NCBI GenBank assembly: GCA_019671135.1
Contig: JAHRHY010000041.1
Coordinates: 1-42,998, forward strand
Length of the DNA: 42,998 bases
From: Linnemannia hyalina
Taxonomy: Eukaryota > Mortierellomycota > Mortierellomycetes > Mortierellales > Mortierellaceae
Reading direction: 5' to 3'
A program made the position numbers and the translations under genes. Positions 40,827 through 42,998 of this stretch are shown here, in pieces; the stretch's first letter is position 1; every line of letters begins with the position of its first letter. The notes beneath the pieces are model-generated. The model did not search any database, was not told where the DNA came from, and was given only the letters and a program-made list of their open reading frames with translations.

Positions 40827-41023
40827 TGTCAAGAAAGCAGACCAAGCAATAGAATGAAGTAGATAAAGAGAACCTTGATCAAGGACTAAGAAATGAGTAT
40901 AAGGAATAGGTTAAAGAGTATGTTGTATTGGCGATACCAAGTAAAGAGCTATAGATTTGCTATCTAAGGCCCTTTTATACTCGTTAGGGCGAAGTCACAA
41001 GAGCAAGCTCTTGTCTCGTGACA
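40827..41023 (-). repeat. R2 5' LTR, 197 bp
   Basis: Matches the 3' LTR at 29906-30102, with TGTCA/TGACA ends. On the minus strand it holds GAGTATAAAAGGGCC, a good TATA box for the genomic transcript. Confidence 0.92.
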
Positions 41024-41574
41024 CCAGTATCAATGAGTGCAAGATGTCGCTCTTGATTAAGATAAACAGGAACAAACAGTCGATTATCTGGCTGATGTTT
41101 TCGTTTACTTGAACCATAGTGCTTGTGTACTAACTCAAAGTCCTTCTCTCCAAAGGAGAATAATGGGTAACCATCACATGCGTCTGACACTGGGTTATCA
41201 CTAATTGAAAATCTTTCGAAGGCCCTTAGGTACTCGTCGTCTACTACATCCTCGATGTTGTACTCGGCCGGTGCATTATCTCTTCCTTCTTTAACAATGC
41301 CCATAGCTCCATACTTCACCTTTGCTTGGTCGACAGCCACTTTAGCATCACCGCTACCTTCCCCCCCGTCGAGAGGATGCATCGGCAATGGACCTACATG
41401 AACTCTCATACCCAAACCGGATTCACCACGCAGTTTGCTCTTCAATTCGATTTTCGCAATACCCTTTGCATTCTTCTTTTTCTTCTTTCTCTTCTTCACT
41501 GTTTCACTCCGTGGGTTGATGTCACTGACATTCTTCTCGTCAGTTGTTGTTTCATTCACTATGACTACTTCTGT
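41024..41574 (-). pseudogene. R3: gag-protease fragment of an R1-like gypsy element
   Basis: Homologous to R1 over the Lys-rich linker, LDGGEG, CDGYPLF, KRKHQPDNRLFVPV and ALIDTG, but clearly diverged in sequence. It is cut inside the protease active site (LIDTG) by the R2 LTR on one side and by a T end on the other. It is not the missing part of R1, because both contain the same protein region. Confidence 0.8.
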
Positions 41575-41577
41575 TAA

Positions 41578-41591
41578 GGAGGCCTTTCAGG
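41578..41591 (+). repeat. T module remnant, 14 bp
   Basis: GGAGGCCTTTCAGG, the outer end of a T copy, preceded by TAA at 41575-41577 like other insertion sites here. The rest has been displaced by an LTR element starting TGTCGC. Confidence 0.7.
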
Positions 41592-42631
41592 TGTCGCATA
41601 TTTGCCTGTCTCGGGGGTGTCAGCTAATGTAATTAGGCTAGAGACAGTAATTTAGTCATATGACCAGACACCGACATAAATGGAGGTGTCTGGGCTGTTA
41701 ACAAAGATCCCTCTCTTGTCTTATCAATTCGATTGTGCGTGACTAGCGTAAAAAGTTTCATTTTTTTTGATAAATACAACACGGATCGGGATCAGAATCC
41801 GTCCAACGATTGACAGGATCCATCCACTCATTTATTTATTCATTCAACCCATTACGAGGAACACTCCATCAATCTACAGGAGCGATTCAGGACGTAACGG
41901 GAGCATTTACGGATCATTACAGAACAGGACCTTTACTGTCAGGATTTTTCTCTATTTTCAGGATAATCCAACAAGGACAGGATCCTTTTCTTTTATTTGT
42001 GGTCATTTCGTGCGTGCATCTGGTCACTAGTGACAAGGTTACAGCAGAGACTGATCATTAATACGAAGTGTAACAGGCGGTTACTTTCGTTGTTATTATT
42101 TGGTTACTATTCTACCTTTTTGTGTTGGAGCTTTCAAGTGCGATCATACATCTGTGTGGTCATTTGAGGTCTTCATATAACACGTAGCAGAGATTCATTA
42201 GAAAACTCACCGTTAGTTTTTGATCAAGGACATTCTTGTTCAAATAAACGCGGGATTCGTCTTTGTTGGGCATTTAGTGTGCCCTCATCCGAATTCATTT
42301 GCATCAGAAAACTTTTTAGTTTTTTCTGGGTTCAGTTGTTTTTTATTTTTATTTTGAATCAAGTGGATCACTGAGCAAAAAGTACTGAAGTTGACGTTAG
42401 TAGTAACAGTATTATTTTTTCTGGGGTGCAGTCTGGTTGTGATCATCAGTTTTTCAAAAGCTCATTCGTTTTCTGTTTATTCTGCTTGCTGTTTGTTTTC
42501 TTTCCTATTAATTGGGTCATAGATAAATGGCCAGCGAATACGGCAAAGAAGAACGAGGACGTTGGCAATAAGGTTGTTTGGTGCGTTAGATGCACTTACC
42601 TTCGACGTCGGGACGAGATGAGGGAGCAGGC
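41592..42631 (+). mobile_element. 5' end of LTR retrotransposon R5 (LTR and leader)
   Basis: Begins TGTCGCATATTTGCC exactly where T sequence stops, as expected for an LTR inserted in T. The region is AT-rich, with no long ORF and no repeats shared with the rest of the window. The LTR end and primer site could not be placed with confidence, because the second LTR lies outside the window. Confidence 0.5.
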
Positions 42632-42998
42632 ATGGACGTTGATGTTGACATGCAGGAGACTGTTGGCTCTGACTTTATGGATGCCCATGCAGCCAGAGGA
42701 AAGATGAAGGAGTATTCGATGCAACTGGCGACGTTGACGAGACAGAAGATGCAGTTAGCCGCGCGCATCCAAGGGTTGAGCCAAGAGGAGGGCGACCAGG
42801 AGCGACCAAAGTTGGCGGAACTGACACGTCAGATCGCTGAGGCCAAGACCGCGATGAACGAGTGGAATGTCATGCTGGATGACCTAGAGAGTGCTGAGAG
42901 GTCCATGGGGAGGACGGCATTCTCTAGTGTTGTGACCAGAAGGAGAATGAGGAGTTGGGGGTTAAGAAGGGTGGAAAGATTGACGAGATCAAGTTGTC
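42632..42998 (+). CDS. R5 gag-like ORF, partial
   Basis: Starts MDVDVDMQETVGSDFMDAHAARG and continues as a charged, coiled-coil-like helix (KLAELTRQIAEAKTAMNEWNVMLDDLESAERSM), as often seen at the N-terminus of fungal gypsy gag proteins. It runs to the window edge. The last part in this frame (VVTRRRMRSWGLRRVERLTR) is unlike a gag, while another frame gives DQKENEELGVKKGGKIDEIKL, so a 1-nt frameshift near 42930 is likely. The family call is tentative. Confidence 0.4.
   Translation, partial: MDVDVDMQETVGSDFMDAHAARGKMKEYSMQLATLTRQKMQLAARIQGLSQEEGDQERPKLAELTRQIAEAKTAMNEWNVMLDDLESAERSMGRTAFSSVVTRRRMRSWGLRRVERLTRSSC

Larger units (their letters stand above)
29906..41023 (-). mobile_element. Ty3/gypsy retrotransposon R2 with both LTRs
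   Basis: Minus-strand element bounded by 197-bp LTRs (5' LTR 40827-41023, 3' LTR 29906-30102), with gag, protease, reverse transcriptase, RNase H, integrase and chromodomain. DDE transposon M5 (32594-38091) splits the reverse transcriptase between RYGHFEY and MPFGLMNAP. Outer 5-bp flanks differ (GCTCC and CCAGT), and the neighbours are different elements (R1 and R3), so the two ends probably come from separate insertions joined by recombination. Confidence 0.88.

Noticed and set aside
41767..42061. Two 80-90-aa ORFs in the R5 leader
   Set aside because: Overlapping frames in AT-rich LTR or leader DNA with no gag or other family features.

Overview
The window is a eukaryotic chromosome end made almost entirely of mobile DNA. 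I see no convincing single-copy host gene. It opens with a C-rich telomeric array whose unit is mostly the decamer CCCTAAAAAA (G strand TTTTTTAGGG), so position 1 is the outer end and the centromere lies to the right. The organism is most likely a fungus, perhaps an early-diverging one. That rests on the chromodomain Ty3/gypsy elements, a Tf1-like self-priming signal and an endonuclease-lacking Penelope-like element of the Coprina type. The assignment is inference. The same decamer is known from the plant Cestrum.

Region 1 (1-11237) is a terminal array: telomeric repeats, a solo pseudo-LTR (pLTR), telomeric repeats, a complete terminal Penelope-like element (PLE), telomeric repeats, a second nearly identical PLE with a 1-nt frameshift, and telomeric repeats. 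Both PLEs point their 5' ends at the chromosome end. That is the polarity expected if the G-strand overhang primes reverse transcription of the element RNA. Each has the structure pLTR - reverse transcriptase ORF - 3'UTR - pLTR. Each of the five pLTRs holds a sequence that folds into a type I hammerhead ribozyme with all core consensus positions.

Region 2 (11303-24240) is a nested tangle of one DNA-transposon family. The family has a ~495-bp module, called T here, with imperfect terminal inverted repeats (GGAGGCC / GCGGCC). It also has a DDE_Tnp_4 (PIF/Harbinger-like) transposase gene and, in long copies, an unfamiliar acidic protein of about 748 aa with paired Cys/His motifs. Two short elements have T in inverted orientation at their ends. 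One long element (32594-38091) has T as direct repeats, like an LTR element, and is flanked by a 3-bp ATA duplication. A solo T (28290-28784) also has an ATA duplication. A related 451-bp fold-back element (25216-25666) has the same GGAGGCC end and an AAA duplication.

Region 3 (24241-41577) holds Ty3/gypsy elements on the minus strand. R1 is a chromodomain element broken by the fold-back element and a solo T. R2 is bounded by 197-bp LTRs; its gag is frameshifted and its reverse transcriptase is split by the long DDE transposon. R3 is a fragment of an R1 relative. R2 has R1 on one side and R3 on the other with no target-site duplication, which implies recombination. Region 4 (41578-42998) is a 14-bp T remnant cut by the start of another LTR element, which runs off the window.

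The most notable points are the ribozyme-bearing telomeric PLE array and the composite-like DDE transposon with LTR-like direct repeats that can also exist as solo T copies.
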